DNA of 64,000 nt. It comes from Desulfoluna butyratoxydans. Its GTDB lineage: Bacteria > Desulfobacterota > Desulfobacteria > Desulfobacterales > Desulfolunaceae. Below the pieces are notes generated by a model. The model was given only the letters and a program-made list of their open reading frames with translations, made no database searches and was not told the DNA's origin. Location: positions 124,001 through 188,000 of the forward strand of contig NZ_CAADHO010000003.1 in the NCBI RefSeq assembly GCF_900699765.1, written 5' to 3'. The translations under genes and the position numbers were made by a program. Shown here piece after piece: positions 18,385 through 27,132 of this stretch. How positions within the stretch are numbered: position 1 is the stretch's first letter; the number at the start of each line of letters is the position of its first letter.

Positions 18385-19383
18385 ATGAATTTCACTAAAT
18401 TTCCCCGTCGCGGTTACCTCCAGGGCCAGACTCCTGTCGAGCCCATGAAAAACCTCAGCAAAGCCCTCGGCGGCGAGGTGAACCTCTTCGTCAAGCGTGA
18501 CGACCTGCTCCCCGGTGCGTCCGGCGGCAACAAGACCCGTAAACTCGACTTCTGCATCGCCGACGCCATCGAGAAGGGTGCCGACACCATCATCACCTGC
18601 GGTGCCATCCAGTCCAACCACTGCCGCCTTACTGCTTCCTGGGCTGCCAAAGAAGGCCTCGAGTGCCACCTCGTTCTCGAAGAGCGCGTCAAGGGCTCTT
18701 ACAAGGAAGACGGCAGCGGCAACAACTTCCTCTTCGAACTCCTTGGCGTGAAGTCCAAGCGTGTTGTTGAAGGCGGTTCCGACATGATGGCTGAGATGGA
18801 GAAGACTGCTGCAGAGCTGAAAGCTGCCGGCAAGAAGCCCTACATCGTTCCCGGCGGTGCTTCTAACCCCATCGGTGCCCTGGGTTACGCTGCATGCGCC
18901 GAAGAGCTGATGAACCAGCTCAACGACATGGACCTGAACATCGACTACGTTGTTGTTCCCTCCGGTTCCGCCGGTACCCACGCCGGTATGGTTGTGGGCA
19001 TGACCGGGATCAACGCCAACATCCCCGTCATCGGCATCAACGTGTCCCGTACCAAGGAAGCCCAGGAAGAGATCGTTTTCGGTCTGGCCCAGAAGACCGC
19101 TGAGCTCCTCGACGTCAAAGGCGGCGTTGCCCGTGAAGACGTGGTTTGCTACGGCGACTACGTCGGCCCCGGCTACTCCCTGCCCACCGACGCCATGGTT
19201 GAGGCCGTGAAGCTGTTCGCCGGTGAAGAGGCGATCCTCCTCGACCCCGTCTACACCGGTAAAGTGGCTGCCGGCCTGGTAGACCACGTACGCAAGGGAA
19301 CCTTCCCCAAAGGCTCCAACGTTCTCTTCCTCCACACCGGAGGATCCCCCGCCCTCTACGCTTACCTGGACACCTTCAGGTAG
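18385..19383 (+). CDS. PLP-dependent D-cysteine desulfhydrase / L-cysteate sulfo-lyase-like
   Basis: This 332-residue fold-type II PLP enzyme belongs to the DcyD/ACC-deaminase/CuyA group. These enzymes beta-eliminate H2S from D-cysteine or sulfite from L-cysteate, giving 2-aminoacrylate and then pyruvate and ammonia. Lys50 in SGGNKTRKL should hold PLP, followed by CGAIQSNHCR (Ser77, His79) and the phosphate-binding VVPSGSAGTHAGM. The ATG is preceded by AAGGAAATAAAG; the frame stays open upstream to an earlier codon lacking homology. Codon use is strikingly rich in GGT, GTT, GCT, AAC and GAC compared with neighbours, as in highly expressed genes. Sequence alone does not decide between substrates. 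Heavy expression in a probable sulfite/sulfate respirer makes cysteate plausible. Confidence 0.88.
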   Translation: MNFTKFPRRGYLQGQTPVEPMKNLSKALGGEVNLFVKRDDLLPGASGGNKTRKLDFCIADAIEKGADTIITCGAIQSNHCRLTASWAAKEGLECHLVLEERVKGSYKEDGSGNNFLFELLGVKSKRVVEGGSDMMAEMEKTAAELKAAGKKPYIVPGGASNPIGALGYAACAEELMNQLNDMDLNIDYVVVPSGSAGTHAGMVVGMTGINANIPVIGINVSRTKEAQEEIVFGLAQKTAELLDVKGGVAREDVVCYGDYVGPGYSLPTDAMVEAVKLFAGEEAILLDPVYTGKVAAGLVDHVRKGTFPKGSNVLFLHTGGSPALYAYLDTFR

Positions 19384-19410
19384 CATTCGGCGAGTGAGAT
19401 CGTAAATTTC

Positions 19411-19450
19411 CGCAGCACCGGTGAAGGTTATCCGGTGCTGCGGTTTTTTT
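19411..19450 (+). terminator. Rho-independent terminator after the desulfhydrase gene
   Basis: The 11-bp stem CGCAGCACCGG (19411-19421)/CCGGTGCTGCG (19432-19442) is followed by a T7 tract. It suggests that the downstream gntR is expressed separately or by readthrough. Confidence 0.9.
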
Positions 19451-19620
19451 GTTTGTGCCGGTCCGCAGGGCCAGGTGCCCTGGAATGTGCAGGCGCGTGA
19501 GTTTCGGTTGATCTCACGGAGAATATGTTGCATAAAATGAGTGCAAACGAATCAATAACCCAACACCGGTCGTTCCCCTGACCAGGGAGCCCGGAGCCCG
19601 TAACGGAATATAGATGCACC

Positions 19621-20301
19621 ATGGCGGAAATCAAAACGTACAGTGAGCAGGTAACCGAGTACATCAAGCGATCGATTCTGGAAGGGTCCCTGAACCCCGG
19701 TGACAAGGTCAACGAGGTGCACGTAGCCGCCAGCCTTTCCATCAGCCGGGCACCGGTGCGGGAGGCGCTTCAGATGCTGACCCGTGACGGGCTCATCGTT
19801 TCTGTCCCCCAGAAGGGCAAGTTCATCAACTGCCTGACCAAAAAGCAGATCAAAGAGAGCTACTTTACGGGTGGGGTTCTGGAAGGCGCTGCCGTTGCCG
19901 CCTCCATCGACGAGTTTACCGAGAATGATTTCGACACCCTCCAGGCCATTGTGGACCGTATGGAGGTGGTGGCCTCCATGGAGACGGCCGCCGATTACAT
20001 GCCCGCCCTGGACGACCGGTTTCATGAGGTCCTCTTTTCCAAAACGGACAACACCCTTCTAGTGGAACTCTCCCGGCGCTACTGCCACGGCCTCTCCAAG
20101 TTTCTCCTCTTCCGGTACTGGCGTAATCTCTTCTCACCCCGTACGGTCTGGCTTCGCCACAAATCCATTGTGGACGCGCTGAAAACCCGGGACAAGGTGG
20201 TTATTGAGAGGGCGCTTCGCGAGCACTACATTGAATCGGGTGAGCGCATGTCCATGTACGGGTGCGAGCAGGACAACCCGTTGTGTAAGATTTGCAGGTA
20301 A
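19621..20301 (+). CDS. GntR family transcriptional regulator (FadR/FCD subfamily)
   Basis: This is a 226-residue DNA-binding regulator. The N-terminal winged helix is typical (VTEYIKRSILEGSLNPGDKVNEVHVAASLSISRAPVREALQML, residues about 10-55). The C-terminal all-helical FCD domain (about 80-215) carries potential metal-binding His/Asp residues (DDRFHEVLF, HKSIVDAL, REHYIESG). FCD domains bind small carboxylates or amino acids. It lies in the same direction as ridA and the PLP enzyme but behind a terminator, so it may control them through the palindrome at 17804. Its own promoter is not evident. GGAATATAG is a poor ribosome-binding site. Confidence 0.88.
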   Translation: MAEIKTYSEQVTEYIKRSILEGSLNPGDKVNEVHVAASLSISRAPVREALQMLTRDGLIVSVPQKGKFINCLTKKQIKESYFTGGVLEGAAVAASIDEFTENDFDTLQAIVDRMEVVASMETAADYMPALDDRFHEVLFSKTDNTLLVELSRRYCHGLSKFLLFRYWRNLFSPRTVWLRHKSIVDALKTRDKVVIERALREHYIESGERMSMYGCEQDNPLCKICR

Positions 20302-20738
20302 AGCAGGTCATAGGTAAGGCAGGTCATAGGCTATAAGGTGGTGGCTGGGCGTGGATTGTGGATCACGGCAGGGGCCTGTGACGCAGCAACAGTCGCCGTA
20401 TTTTTTCCCGTTTTTCTCCATTCTTTCATCCCCCATGTCCGAAGCACGGACTCCTCTACCATCCCTTCCGGTAAACCGGCAGATACAAATCGGTATATCC
20501 ATTCAATCTATGTCCTCATGGGGCTTTGCTTTTCAGGTTTATTGCATTCTCTGGTGGGCGTCGTCAGTTCTCAATACAAGGGAAAGGAACAATACATTGC
20601 ATCAGGGGCTCTTTCGTTCCCAGGCTCCGCCTGGGAATGACGCAGGGAGGCTCTGCCTCCACGATTGAAGTCGCTTCACCCTGTCTGTTTTACCCATTAT
20701 GCCGCTATGCTCCGCACCGGCAAGGCAGAGGCCTGTTT
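20302..20738. other. Intergenic region with direct and inverted repeats
   Basis: This 437-bp gap lies between convergent gntR and the PBP gene. It contains a short direct repeat of GCAGGTCATAGG (about 20304-20333) and the hairpin pair annotated at 20617-20660. I see no gene and no classical terminator. Confidence 0.5.
20617..20660. repeat. Two adjacent short hairpins, dispersed-repeat type
   Basis: TTCCCAGGC (20617-20625)/GCCTGGGAA (20629-20637) is followed by GGAGGC (20646-20651)/GCCTCC (20655-20660). The motif CGTTCCCAGGCTCC...GGGAATG closely resembles short palindromic intergenic repeats found in many proteobacterial genomes. This is the only copy in the window. Confidence 0.6.
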
Positions 20739-22676
20739 CTAATGGGTTTTGAACAGGGCGGGGACGTTGCCTTTGGCAGGCTCCGAGGTGATGCGGCCTG
20801 TGTTGGGGTCCATGTGGCGGAGGGTGACGCCGTCGGGGCGGTCGAAGCGGGCGGGGGGGCTGTTTTTCCAGGCGGTCTCCATGAGATCGGTCCAGATGGG
20901 CAGGGCGGCCCGGGCACCGGTTTCGATGCGGCCCAGGGTGGTGTAATTGTCGTTGCCCACCCAGACCCCTGCGGCGACGTAGGGGGAGAAGCCCAGAAAG
21001 AGGGCGTCCCGGTAGTTGTCGGTGGTACCGGTTTTGCCGGCCAGGGGTTTGCCCACGCGCAGGGCGCGTTTGCCTGTACCTTCGGTGACCACGGCGGCGA
21101 GCATGTCCGTGACCACGGCGGCGTCTTCCCGGGAGATGGCCACGGCATGGCTGGGGCGGCCCTCCCAGATGACCCGTCCGTCCCGGTTTTCGATGCGGGT
21201 AATGGCCATGGGCTCGGACTTGATGCCCTGGTTGGCAAAGACCGCATAGGCCCGGGTGAGATCCATGAGGGTGGTTTCCGAGGTGCCCAGGGCCAGGGAG
21301 AGGTTGTTGGACAAAGGCGAGGTGATGCCCAGGCGGCGGGCAAAGGCCGCCACATTGGCCACGCCCAGGGAGTCGGCCAGGCGTACGGCCGGGATGTTCT
21401 TGGAGAGGGCCAGGGCCTTTCTCAGGGTGATTTCACCGCTGTATGTTTTGGAGAAGTTCTTGGGCTGCCACGGCTTTTTCCCCCGCCCCATGGAGAAGGA
21501 GACCGGGGAATCCAGGATGAGTCGGTTCTGATCGATGCCCTTTTCCACGGCCAGGCCGTAGATAAAGGCCTTAAAGGAGGAGCCGGGCTGGCGCTTGGCC
21601 TGGGTGGCCCGGTTGAAGTGGCTTTTCTTGAACTCCCGGCCCCCGGCCATGGCCAGGATGCCGCCGGATTGAACGTCCATGGCAACAAAGGCACACTGGG
21701 GCGCCGGGTTTTTGATGCGGTGTTTCTTCATGCGGGCCTCAAGGCGGGCCATGTTTTTGGCCATGGAGGCTTCCCCTGCCCTCTGGAGGGAGAGGTCCAG
21801 GGTGGTGCGGATGGTGAGGCCGTCCCGGTAGAGGCGGTCCAGCCCCACGATGCCGGCCAGCTCGCCTTTGAGGTAGTCGATGAAGTAGGGGGCTTCGAGG
21901 ACCCTTCCGCGTCCGCGCTTACCGGCCAGGGCCAGGGGTTCGGCCAGGGCTGCCTTGAAGGCCGGGGTGGTGATGCGGTGGCGGTCGTGGAGAAGCTTCA
22001 GCACGAGGTTGCGCCTGCGGATGGCCTTTTCCGGGCTCACCAGGGGCGAGTACCGGGACGGAGACTTGGGAAGCCCTGCCAGCAGGGCGCACTCGGCCAG
22101 GGTGAGTTCGGAGACCCCTTTATCGAAGTAGATGTTGGCGGCGGACTCCACCCCATAGGCCCCGCTGCCGAAGTAGATCTGGTTAAGGTAGAGCTCCAGG
22201 ATCTCTTTTTTGGTGTAGCGGCGCTCCAGCTGGAAGGCGAGCATCGCCTCCTTGAGCTTTCGGTCGATGCTCTTTTCCCGGGTAAGGAAAAGGGTCTTGG
22301 CCAGCTGCTGGGTGATGGTGCTGGCCCCTTCCACAAAGTTCCGGGCGATGATGTCCTTGACGATGGCCCGGGCGATGCCTTTTAAGTCCACCCCGTTGTG
22401 GTCGTAGAAGTTTCGGTCTTCGGTGTTGATGATGGCGTTTTGCAGGTGGGTGGGGACGATGGCAAGGGGCACCGGGTCCCTTTTTTCTGCGTAGAATTCG
22501 GCCAGGAGGGCCCCTTCCCTGGAGTAGACACGGCTCACCGACGAGGGCTTGAAGGACTTTAACGCCTCAATCTGGGGCAGGTCCCTGGTGGTCCCGAAAA
22601 AAAGGCCGGCCATGAGGCCGGCCGCGGTGCCGATGACAACAACGGCGATGACGGTCAATGCAAAGCGTCGATTCAT
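20739..22676 (-). CDS. Class A penicillin-binding protein (PBP1A family)
   Basis: This 645-residue bifunctional peptidoglycan synthase is anchored in the inner membrane by one N-terminal helix (about residues 6-28). The glycosyltransferase domain (about 45-225) contains the catalytic motif NTEDRNFYDHNG (Glu86), GASTITQQLAK and RRYTKKEILELYLNQIYFG. The transpeptidase domain has SxxK in QPGSSFKAF (Ser366), SKN at 425-427 and GKTGTTDN. The N-terminus is shorter than in PBP1b and there is no large OB insert. It begins only 24 bases after the HEAT/receiver gene, so it is probably the last gene of the chemosensory operon. No strong ribosome-binding site precedes the ATG. Confidence 0.93.
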   Translation of the reverse strand: MNRRFALTVIAVVVIGTAAGLMAGLFFGTTRDLPQIEALKSFKPSSVSRVYSREGALLAEFYAEKRDPVPLAIVPTHLQNAIINTEDRNFYDHNGVDLKGIARAIVKDIIARNFVEGASTITQQLAKTLFLTREKSIDRKLKEAMLAFQLERRYTKKEILELYLNQIYFGSGAYGVESAANIYFDKGVSELTLAECALLAGLPKSPSRYSPLVSPEKAIRRRNLVLKLLHDRHRITTPAFKAALAEPLALAGKRGRGRVLEAPYFIDYLKGELAGIVGLDRLYRDGLTIRTTLDLSLQRAGEASMAKNMARLEARMKKHRIKNPAPQCAFVAMDVQSGGILAMAGGREFKKSHFNRATQAKRQPGSSFKAFIYGLAVEKGIDQNRLILDSPVSFSMGRGKKPWQPKNFSKTYSGEITLRKALALSKNIPAVRLADSLGVANVAAFARRLGITSPLSNNLSLALGTSETTLMDLTRAYAVFANQGIKSEPMAITRIENRDGRVIWEGRPSHAVAISREDAAVVTDMLAAVVTEGTGKRALRVGKPLAGKTGTTDNYRDALFLGFSPYVAAGVWVGNDNYTTLGRIETGARAALPIWTDLMETAWKNSPPARFDRPDGVTLRHMDPNTGRITSEPAKGNVPALFKTH

Positions 22677-22700
22677 GGGGTCATACTACGTTGGGATCTA

Positions 22701-24230
22701 TTAAAAATCAACGGCTTCCTTGACGGAGAGCAGGCGGTCGATCATCTCGGCGAGGCCTTCGTCGGTAAAGGGCTTCATGAGGATGGCGTCCACGGGGCTG
22801 GCGCCGTCCCCTGCAGGGGGGGCAGCGTCGCTCTGGGTGGTGACCATGAGAATGGGCAGGCGCGAGCTGTCCGCATGCCTGCGCAGCTGGGAGGCCAGGG
22901 TGAACCCGTCCATTTCGGGCATGTTGAGGTCTGTCACCACCAGGCGCGGGGCCAGGGCCGGGATCTCCCGGGCGGCGGTCTCCGGGTTCTCGAAGGTGGC
23001 GACTTCATAGCCCAGGCCGTTGAGCTTTTTCATGTAGAGCATGAGCATCATCTTGGAGTCGTCCACACAGGCGATGAGGGGGCGGCTCACGCCGGAATCG
23101 GCGGTGGCTTTTTTGACCCGGTCGGCAAGGGCCTTGAATCGCTTCTTGGTCAAAAAGGCCACGCAGTGGGCCCGCACGTCCGGGTGGGCGTGGCGGATAA
23201 GGTGGGTCTCGGTGAGCCCCTCAAACCCGTCGATGGTCAGGAGAAAGCGCAGGGTGTTGTCCGACTGGGAGTCGATGAGGGCCCCCACCACCTTGGCGGC
23301 GATGTCGTCCCCGAAGGAGACGATGTTGGTGATGCCCTTGATCAGGGGGGTGGAGATGTTGCGGTCCACGGCTCGGGCCGCGGACATGCGCACGGCCTCG
23401 GAGTCGTCTGCCAGCCCCCGGGCCAGGTGGAGGGCCCATTTGGGGGAGGGGAGGCGTCCGGCCGCTTCGTACACGGCGTAGCGGATGTTGGGATCCCGTG
23501 GCAGGGATGCCAGCAGGCTCAGCAGGGGAGGCAGGGCCTCGGGGGCCCCGCACCGGCCCAGGGCGTTGACCGCGTGGATTACCAGGTCGGTGTTGTCGCT
23601 TTTGAGCTGGGCGGACAGGGCGCAGACCCCTTCGCTGCCTGCAGCGGCAAAGATGTCGATGGCCAGGTTGCGCAGGGTGTGCTCTGTGGATCCCAACAGA
23701 GCGGCCACCGCAAAAAAACCGGGTTTGCCCGTGAGGGGCAGGGTTTCGGCGATGCGTTGCCCCTGGTCCCGGTTCTCTTCGCAGAGGCGCTTGATGAGCA
23801 TGGGCCCGTCCTCGCCGGACAGGCCGAGGGTCGCTCTCAGGGCAGCGGTAAGGACCAGGGGCGAGCGGCTGGTGGCCACCAGGTCCAGAAGGCGCGGCAG
23901 GGCCTGGGGCAGGTCCAGCTCCACCATGGCGTCGGCCCAGAAGGAGAGGCGGTTCTCGTCCATGGGCCCGAAGGTGTTGCCGGCCAGGAACTGGCCGATG
24001 ATCCACTCCACCTCCATGCGGTTGCCTTTTTTCCTCAAATCGTTGGTGAGGAACTTGACGATGGGCAGTCCCGGAGACTCGCAGCTCAGGAAGAGCTTTT
24101 TGAGGGTGGTGTGCTTCATCGTTTCGGAGATGGTGGTGAAAAAGGGCATCAGCGCGCAGCCCTTGACCGCGTCGTTAAAGTCGATGCAGTGATTCAGCTC
24201 TTCGATGTACTGGCGTTCTTGTTTATCCAT
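22701..24230 (-). CDS. HEAT-repeat protein with C-terminal response-regulator receiver domain
   Basis: In this 509-residue protein, residues about 60-370 are alpha-helical HEAT-like repeats (for example VLTAALRATLGLSGEDG, VIHAVNALGRCGAPEALPPLLSLL, VRMSAARAVDRN) that would serve as a protein-binding scaffold. Residues about 385-505 form a CheY-like receiver with the acidic pair (ACVDDSKMM), phospho-acceptor Asp in VVTDLNMPEMDG, the Thr (VTT) and Lys (MKPF). It has no output domain, so phosphorylation by the local CheA probably changes a protein interaction. The start overlaps the end of cheR by 8 bases, indicating translational coupling. The partner is unknown. Confidence 0.88.
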   Translation of the reverse strand: MDKQERQYIEELNHCIDFNDAVKGCALMPFFTTISETMKHTTLKKLFLSCESPGLPIVKFLTNDLRKKGNRMEVEWIIGQFLAGNTFGPMDENRLSFWADAMVELDLPQALPRLLDLVATSRSPLVLTAALRATLGLSGEDGPMLIKRLCEENRDQGQRIAETLPLTGKPGFFAVAALLGSTEHTLRNLAIDIFAAAGSEGVCALSAQLKSDNTDLVIHAVNALGRCGAPEALPPLLSLLASLPRDPNIRYAVYEAAGRLPSPKWALHLARGLADDSEAVRMSAARAVDRNISTPLIKGITNIVSFGDDIAAKVVGALIDSQSDNTLRFLLTIDGFEGLTETHLIRHAHPDVRAHCVAFLTKKRFKALADRVKKATADSGVSRPLIACVDDSKMMLMLYMKKLNGLGYEVATFENPETAAREIPALAPRLVVTDLNMPEMDGFTLASQLRRHADSSRLPILMVTTQSDAAPPAGDGASPVDAILMKPFTDEGLAEMIDRLLSVKEAVDF

Positions 24231-25113
24231 GGACGGCCCTCGATGGGGTCACGCGGGGCGCCGCCGAAGGGGAGGCGTCCGGCAATTGATAAAACGTGGA
24301 GTTCAGGTAACGCATGGGGACAAAGGGCGACTCCTCCTGGGCAAGGGATTCTGTGGATCCGATGAGGAGGCAGCCGTCGGGCTCGAGCTGGCGGGAGAGG
24401 TTGTCGAAGAGCCGCAGCCTATCTTCACGTGTGAAGTAGATGGCCACGTTGCGGCAGAGGATGATGTCGAATTTGCCGAGTCCGGTCAGGGGGCCGAGCA
24501 GGTTCTGCTTGCGGAAAGAGACCATGCTGCGGATGTCGTCGTTGATCCGGTAGCCGTCCCCCTTGGGGGTAAAGTATTTGCCGAGGCGGGCCGGTGAGAG
24601 GCCGCGGGTGACCTCAAACTGGCTGTAGAGGCCGTAACTGGCCCTGGCGATGGCCGCATCGGAGATGTCCGTGGCCAGAAGCTGCAGGTCGATGCCCGGT
24701 TTGGGCAGGCCCAGCTCCCTGAGGACCATGGCCGTGCTGTAGATCTCCTGGCCCGTGGAGCTGGCGCTGCTCCAGATGCGGATGGTGACCCGGCCCCCTT
24801 TTTTGCTCTTGCGGTCGATGAGGTCCGGGATCAGGCGGTGCTGAAGCAGGTTGAAGGGTGCGTTGTCCCTGAAAAAATAGGTCTCATTGGTGGAGATGGC
24901 GTCGATGATCTTTTTTTCGAGGGTCCGGGACGCTTCGGTGCGGGAACGGGTGAGCAGCTCCTGGTAGGAGCGGCAGCTGTATTCCGCGGCAAGCTGGCCC
25001 AGCCGGGTTTCGATGAGGTACTCCTTGCCTGCGGCCAGGGTAATCCCCGAGATCCCATAAATGTATTTTGAGAGCGCTTGAAATTCGCTTTCGGTGACCT
25101 TCAGTCTGTTCAT
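24223..25113 (-). CDS. cheR: CheR chemoreceptor methyltransferase
   Basis: This 296-residue SAM-dependent methyltransferase adds methyl groups to glutamates of chemoreceptors during adaptation. The N-terminal helical CheR_N domain (about 1-60) precedes the catalytic domain with ETYFFRD, RIWSSASSTGQEIYSTAM, LLATDISDAAIARA, FDIILCRNVAIYFT and GCLLIGSTESL, all characteristic. The usual GEEPYS loop reads TGQEIYS, as in many non-enteric CheRs. The start at MNRLKVTESEF has only a weak upstream AGG. It lies between cheB and the HEAT/receiver gene in one minus-strand operon. Confidence 0.93.
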   Translation of the reverse strand: MNRLKVTESEFQALSKYIYGISGITLAAGKEYLIETRLGQLAAEYSCRSYQELLTRSRTEASRTLEKKIIDAISTNETYFFRDNAPFNLLQHRLIPDLIDRKSKKGGRVTIRIWSSASSTGQEIYSTAMVLRELGLPKPGIDLQLLATDISDAAIARASYGLYSQFEVTRGLSPARLGKYFTPKGDGYRINDDIRSMVSFRKQNLLGPLTGLGKFDIILCRNVAIYFTREDRLRLFDNLSRQLEPDGCLLIGSTESLAQEESPFVPMRYLNSTFYQLPDASPSAAPRVTPSRAVHG

Positions 25114-25237
25114 CGGACCTGCTTGTTGTTGCGATGTGGTTGCCGTTTCAGAGTCCTTACGGGGCGGTGGAAACACCTTCCCTGTGCGCCGTGGTGTCGT
25201 ATACGGCGCCGGGACTCGGTCAAATGGGTGAAAGGCA

Positions 25238-26356
25238 TTATTTGAGCGTGCCCATCAAGGCGCGGGCCATGTCCGGGAGGGGGACCACCTTGTCTGTGAT
25301 CCCGGCCTCGGTGGGTGCCTTGGGCATCCCGTACACCGTGCAGCTGGCCTCATCCTGGGCCAGGATGACGGCGCCGTTTTCGTGCATTCGCTGCAATCCC
25401 TTGAACCCGTCCTGGCCCATGCCGGTCATGATGATGCCGGTGGCCCGTCCCACATAGTGGTCGGCCACGGAGCGGAACAGGTAGTCGGCCGAGGGTCGGC
25501 AGCTGTTTTCCGGGGGATCGTTGGTGATGCGGACCATGCGATGGGTTCCGTCCCGGTGGGCCTCCACGCGCATCTGCTTGCCTCCCGGGGCGATGAGGGC
25601 CAGCCCCGGTTTCAGGAGATCACCGTCTTCGGCCTCCTTGACCTCGATGGCGCATTTGGTGTTGAGGCTGCCCGCAAGGGACTTGGTAAAAACCGGGGGC
25701 ATGTGCTGCACAATGAGGATGGGCACCCCGATATCGGCCGGAAGTTTGGGGAGCATGGCAGCAAGGGCGTTGGGACCGCCGGTGGAGATGCCGATGGCCA
25801 CCACCTCGGAGGGGCGGCTCACCGTGCGGGTGATGCGCCTCGGAGGCGGTGTGGCCGGGGTTGCGGCCGGTTTGGGTCGTGCCTCCCGCGGGACGGCGGT
25901 GCGTGCCAGGGTGGCCCGTGCGTTGTCCAGGCGCGATCGGAATTTCTTCTCCTGGATGAGCGCGGTGACCGCCGGTGTGAGCTGGGTGCGGATCTTTTCG
26001 ACGTTTTCCGCGGCGGTTCCGGACTGGGGCTTGGTGATGAAGTCAAAGGCCCCCAGCTCCAGGGCGCGGATGGTCATGTCCCCGCCGGTGGTGGTGAGGG
26101 TGGAGAGCATGATGATGCGGGGCAGCTTCATGCCCGTTTTTTTCAGCTCTTGCAGGAGCTCCAGGCCGTTCATCTCCGGCATCTCGATGTCCAGGGTGAT
26201 GAGGTCGGGCTTGAAGGTCTTGATCTTGGTCAGGGCAAATCGCCCGTTGGCCGCGGTACCGCATACTTCGGCACCCGGAATGGACGCGATGACGTCTCCG
26301 ACAACTTTACGATAGAGAATGGTATCGTCAACCACCAGTACTCTGATGGGATCCAT
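25238..26356 (-). CDS. cheB: CheB chemoreceptor methylesterase/glutamine deamidase
   Basis: This 372-residue CheB removes methyl groups from, or deamidates, receptors and is activated by phosphotransfer from CheA. The N-terminal receiver has VVDD (9-11), the phospho-acceptor Asp56 in LITLDIEMPEMNG and Lys109. After a long Pro/Ala/Arg linker (about 140-183) comes the methylesterase domain with catalytic Ser191 (GISTGGPNAL), His218 (VQHMPP) and Asp316 (GMGQDGFKG). GGAGG precedes the ATG. It is the third gene of the cheA-cheW-cheB-cheR series. Confidence 0.95.
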   Translation of the reverse strand: MDPIRVLVVDDTILYRKVVGDVIASIPGAEVCGTAANGRFALTKIKTFKPDLITLDIEMPEMNGLELLQELKKTGMKLPRIIMLSTLTTTGGDMTIRALELGAFDFITKPQSGTAAENVEKIRTQLTPAVTALIQEKKFRSRLDNARATLARTAVPREARPKPAATPATPPPRRITRTVSRPSEVVAIGISTGGPNALAAMLPKLPADIGVPILIVQHMPPVFTKSLAGSLNTKCAIEVKEAEDGDLLKPGLALIAPGGKQMRVEAHRDGTHRMVRITNDPPENSCRPSADYLFRSVADHYVGRATGIIMTGMGQDGFKGLQRMHENGAVILAQDEASCTVYGMPKAPTEAGITDKVVPLPDMARALMGTLK

Positions 26357-26643
26357 GGCGATTCCTCCAGGAAACAAAAGAAGGGGTTAAGGGCTCGGAA
26401 CCAACGGATTCACGGGGTACCGGCAGGGGCCGGACAATCCGGCATGCTGGCCCATGCCAGCATGCGCACCCCAATGGGCTCCGGGCTGCGACGACCGCAG
26501 TGCGGAGGCACGGGGACCTCCCGCAGGAGGTCCCTTGTCCGTTGTTCTGCCGAAGGGTCCACACGACTCCGGCGAAGGTGACCTATCACCGAACGAAGAT
26601 CGGGGCGACCCTTTTTTGTTTACGCTCCGTCGGGTGGCTGTGC
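26357..26643. other. cheW-cheB intergenic region with hairpin
   Basis: This 287-bp spacer is unusually long inside an otherwise compact operon. It has a perfect 9-bp stem GCATGCTGG (26442-26450)/CCAGCATGC (26457-26465) without a T-tract. It could attenuate or stabilise the distal transcript. No gene is seen. Confidence 0.45.
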
Positions 26644-27099
26644 TTACCCTTCGGTGAGGACCCGTTCGATGTCCAGGACACCGATGAGGCCCGCTTCGGT
26701 CTTGACCACCCCTTCGAAGTAGCTTCCTTCGATACCGCCCAGGTTGGCGGGGGGAGGCTCCACGTGGCTGGGGTCGGCGCTCATCACGTCGCTGATGCGG
26801 TCCACCAGCAGGCCGATGTGCTCACCCATGGAGTCCACGATGATGTTGCGGTTGTCCTTGTCCCGGGTGATGGGGGAGAGCCCCGTCTTGAGGCCGAGGT
26901 CGATGACCGTGACGATGCGCCCGCGCAGGTTGAGGACCCCCACCACGTAATCGGGGGACTGGGGCACGCCGGTGACCTCGGTCTGCTTGTTTATTTCCTG
27001 TATCTTGAGGATGTCGATGCCGCACTGGGCCTCCCCTACGGAGAAGGTGGCCAGTTCCAGCATGGACGAGTTTCCGTTTTTTTTAGCCTGTTCATTCAT
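26644..27099 (-). CDS. cheW: CheW chemotaxis coupling protein
   Basis: This 151-residue SH3-like adaptor links chemoreceptors to the CheA kinase at the membrane array. Typical CheW elements are present: LATFSVGEAQCGIDILKIQEI, VTGVPQSPDYVVGVLNLRGRIVTVIDL and IGLLVDRISDV. TAGGAG precedes the ATG. It follows cheA by 33 bases and is surely cotranscribed with it. Confidence 0.95.
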   Translation of the reverse strand: MNEQAKKNGNSSMLELATFSVGEAQCGIDILKIQEINKQTEVTGVPQSPDYVVGVLNLRGRIVTVIDLGLKTGLSPITRDKDNRNIIVDSMGEHIGLLVDRISDVMSADPSHVEPPPANLGGIEGSYFEGVVKTEAGLIGVLDIERVLTEG

Positions 27100-27132
27100 G
27101 GTGTCTCTCCTAACGCTGATGGGGTTGCACGG

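Noticed and set aside
20526..22385. Long open frame antisense to the PBP gene
   Set aside because: The translation is low-complexity Gly/Val/Asp-rich, typical of an antisense shadow of a GC-rich gene. The PBP motifs on the other strand are complete.
26442..26465. Terminator between cheW and cheB
   Set aside because: The stem is perfect but there is no T-tract on the coding strand, and the operon clearly continues.
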